From the NCBI GenBank assembly GCA_023382055.1, contig JAMCQN010000172.1, forward strand, positions 1 through 43,041: a stretch of DNA of 43,041 nucleotides, written 5' to 3'. Made by a program: the position numbers and the translations under genes. Within the stretch, counting starts at the first letter, position 1. Each line of letters starts with the position of its first letter. Of the stretch, positions 42,401 through 43,041 are shown one piece after another. Origin of the DNA: Chloroflexota bacterium (GTDB taxonomy: Bacteria > Chloroflexota > Anaerolineae > J036 > Brachytrichaceae). The notes beneath the pieces are model-generated. The model saw only the letters and a program-made list of their open reading frames with translations, had not been told where the DNA came from and made no database searches.

Positions 42401-42756
42401 GCCAACAGGCCGTCGCCCAGGTATTGCACAACTGTTCCTGAATGTGCAACGACGTGCTGGCTGCTGACCGTGTGTATCTCAGCGACCAGTTCACGCCACT
42501 CCTCCGGATCAAGGCTCTCCGTCAGCGCCGTGGAGCCGACGATATCTGTGAACATGACCGTGACGATGCGGCGTTCGACGCCTGTTTCTTCGGGCGTGTG
42601 CAAGGCTGGCAAGGACTCAGCCTCGGCGAGTTGCCTGCGCAGAGCGGCAAGCGCTGACTCGACGACCGCGCCGCTCAACAGGGAGCGTTGGGCTTCCAGC
42701 TCTGCGATTGCAGTACGGATTGCTTCTTTATCGAGTGAGTGCGCGTCATCGGCCAT
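39430..42756 (-). CDS. Class III nucleotidyl cyclase fused to AAA ATPase and TPR domains
   Basis: A 1108-residue signalling protein. An N-terminal helical stretch (6-48, coiled-coil-like) precedes a class III cyclase domain with metal Asp71 (FTDIVGST) and Asp115 (YLGDGLLALFG). Residues Asn186 and Arg190 (NLAARI) fit the transition-state pair. An AAA_16-type ATPase follows (Walker A GEAGVGKSRL at 288-297; Walker B VVLLEDLQWADPSS). The C-terminal half, from about residue 690, consists of TPR-like helical pairs. No LuxR-type DNA-binding domain follows. The protein probably couples nucleotide binding and protein contacts to cyclic nucleotide synthesis; signal and product (cAMP or cGMP) are unknown. 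The ATG at 42756 lacks a clear ribosome-binding site. Confidence 0.88.
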   Translation of the reverse strand: MADDAHSLDKEAIRTAIAELEAQRSLLSGAVVESALAALRRQLAEAESLPALHTPEETGVERRIVTVMFTDIVGSTALTESLDPEEWRELVAEIHTVSSQHVVAHSGTVVQYLGDGLLALFGAHETDEHDAENAIRAALEIRSSMAARTSAPAVKLRIGIHTGLVVLGELGTEVKREFTASGNAMNLAARIQSAAPAGHILISHDTYRYVRGIFQLAPQPLLTMKGQSNPVQTYLVQRAETRPFGAINRGVDGVRTPTIGREVELGQLNTYMMDALDRGSVVWALLVGEAGVGKSRLLSEVRAALAKLDRPIFMLKARAFQDDEKYAYSLVRRMWFDRFNITEDAPLGEAESQWVDQFLKLHATKDDDAALALGLLVGLQYEQHPQIKALREDPAQLKGRAWVVSRALFTAIQQTMPIVVLLEDLQWADPSSIEYLTAMLLQRESPGHGIYVLATARPGWTNRGLLEPRDGYRQIDLQTLSTPACLEFVAALLQDVAGVTDDVIRMIAQRSEGNPYYVEEIINWCLDRGIIERSEDRRRFIAERLRETALPATLQHLLLTRIGALHESERRVLQYAAVFGRNFWESGIEIMGAGSAGQVLSRLEQRGLIELQATSSFANDREWSFHHQLLRDATYESLLKSERRRLHKYAAAWLESIAGQSGRLDEFVNQIGEHTERSGDVDMAVVWFLRAGERARMRGATAEARKYYERVLDLAHADDLTRRWPALLGLSDVLRVLGDTAAYQATVDDLLSHANRLDDAHLAEALYRKGFYYDFTGDYQAAVRAYRAGAESAHNAGQPVLEATMLALSAICLNRLNDEKIASSIAERVLQLSQQLGRSAVVKALSNLAVYYSEAGDIARAAELHAELAGINHQLGDRAAEANASGNLGYDYVCLGQYTAGGNALESSIVLSESIGARRELVYSKLNLTMAQWRSGRRQLAQQTLDKLDQELSALGDPFARAAGLSYRGLIDENMQDYDKAIVCYREAARVLESLGVGGYAIDAQAGEGRCALGMNRLQDAAALAGLIWGYLSEHGTAGMEFPIWNYMACAEIFKAAGQVDRFRTVIQAGYDELARRASRISKPEWRRTYLDNVPEHKALLDLYAGVH

Positions 42757-42978
42757 GGTTTCGTCCGCTGCGGCATATCGCCAGCATTACCAGATCATGC
42801 CCACGATCTTATATCACCAACTCATTCTAGTAGAGTTCGGAATCATGACTGCATGGATTATTCACACAACCCGCGTTTACGGTGAACCAGCTTATAGTTA
42901 CGTGTATCGACAGTCCACGTGAGTTCACAAACGGCACTGGGCGACTAGTACTACTTTGTCACAGATTAGACTAATAGC
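42757..42978 (+). promoter_or_regulatory. Intergenic with -10 element TAGACT for the right-edge ORF
   Basis: No gene is supported. TAGACT (42967-42972) ends 6 nt before the ATG at 42979, the spacing seen for other leaderless genes here. No -35 is evident. Confidence 0.4.
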
Positions 42979-43041
42979 ATGGGCAAGTCGAAACGACAGG
43001 CGCATGCGCCAGAAGAACCACTGGACGAGTTGACGAACTTT
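42979..43041 (+). CDS. Start of an unidentified ORF, cut by the window edge
   Basis: Only 21 codons are visible, MGKSKRQAHAPEEPLDEL and on to the window edge, with no recognisable domain. The basic start followed by an acidic segment could be many things. TAGACT ends 6 nt before the ATG, so the gene appears leaderless. Identity is open. Confidence 0.45.
   Translation, partial: MGKSKRQAHAPEEPLDELTNF

Noticed and set aside
1-43041. CRISPR arrays, tRNA or rRNA genes
   Set aside because: No regularly spaced repeats and no cloverleaf or rRNA-like stretch was found on reading.

Overview
The window looks like a chromosomal segment of a free-living heterotrophic bacterium, most plausibly a member of the Chloroflexota (inference). 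Supporting signs are a genuine F420 module (npdG-cofE-nitroreductase), a Trp T-box in front of trpEGD, proline/threonine-rich LysM lipoproteins, a class III cyclase fused to an AAA/TPR regulator, and many starts that look leaderless. Coding density is high, and no rRNA, tRNA or CRISPR was seen. The two edges cut genes: a transposase start on the left and an unidentified ORF start on the right.

Layout. 1-150: end of an insertion sequence with three about 24-bp iterated terminal repeats. 167-3699: promoter, tryptophan T-box riboswitch with terminator, then trpE, trpG, trpD. 3702-9236 (minus): M3 oligopeptidase, phytanoyl-CoA dioxygenase-like oxygenase, HAD hydrolase, family 2 glycosyltransferase, surface lipoprotein. 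9324-10700: radA. 10708-11919 (minus): CrtC/AttH-like lipocalin-domain protein. 12026-14092: F420 module. 14130-15845 (minus): M1 metallopeptidase. 15917-16900: LysM lipoprotein. 16904-19585 (minus): priA.

19692-26782 is the most interesting part: a UbiD-family decarboxylase, aconitase X large subunit and aconitase X small subunit, overlapping and translationally coupled, behind a strong promoter followed by a 12-bp palindrome. Two tandem DUF362 paralogues and an enolase-superfamily acid-sugar-dehydratase-like enzyme follow. AcnX next to UbiD is the enzyme pair of the archaeal trans-anhydromevalonate-phosphate route. In a bacterium beside DUF362 and enolase genes it could instead be an undescribed dehydration/decarboxylation pathway.

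27077-28320 holds two response regulators. 29014-38797 is a carbohydrate block: beta-mannosidase (GH2), beta-fructosidase (GH32) and alpha-galactosidase (GH36) on minus, then mannose-6-phosphate isomerase and two Gfo/Idh/MocA oxidoreductases on plus. Together they suit breakdown of galactomannan and raffinose-type oligosaccharides, although no transporter is present. The window ends with a small unknown protein and a 1108-residue cyclase-AAA-TPR protein.
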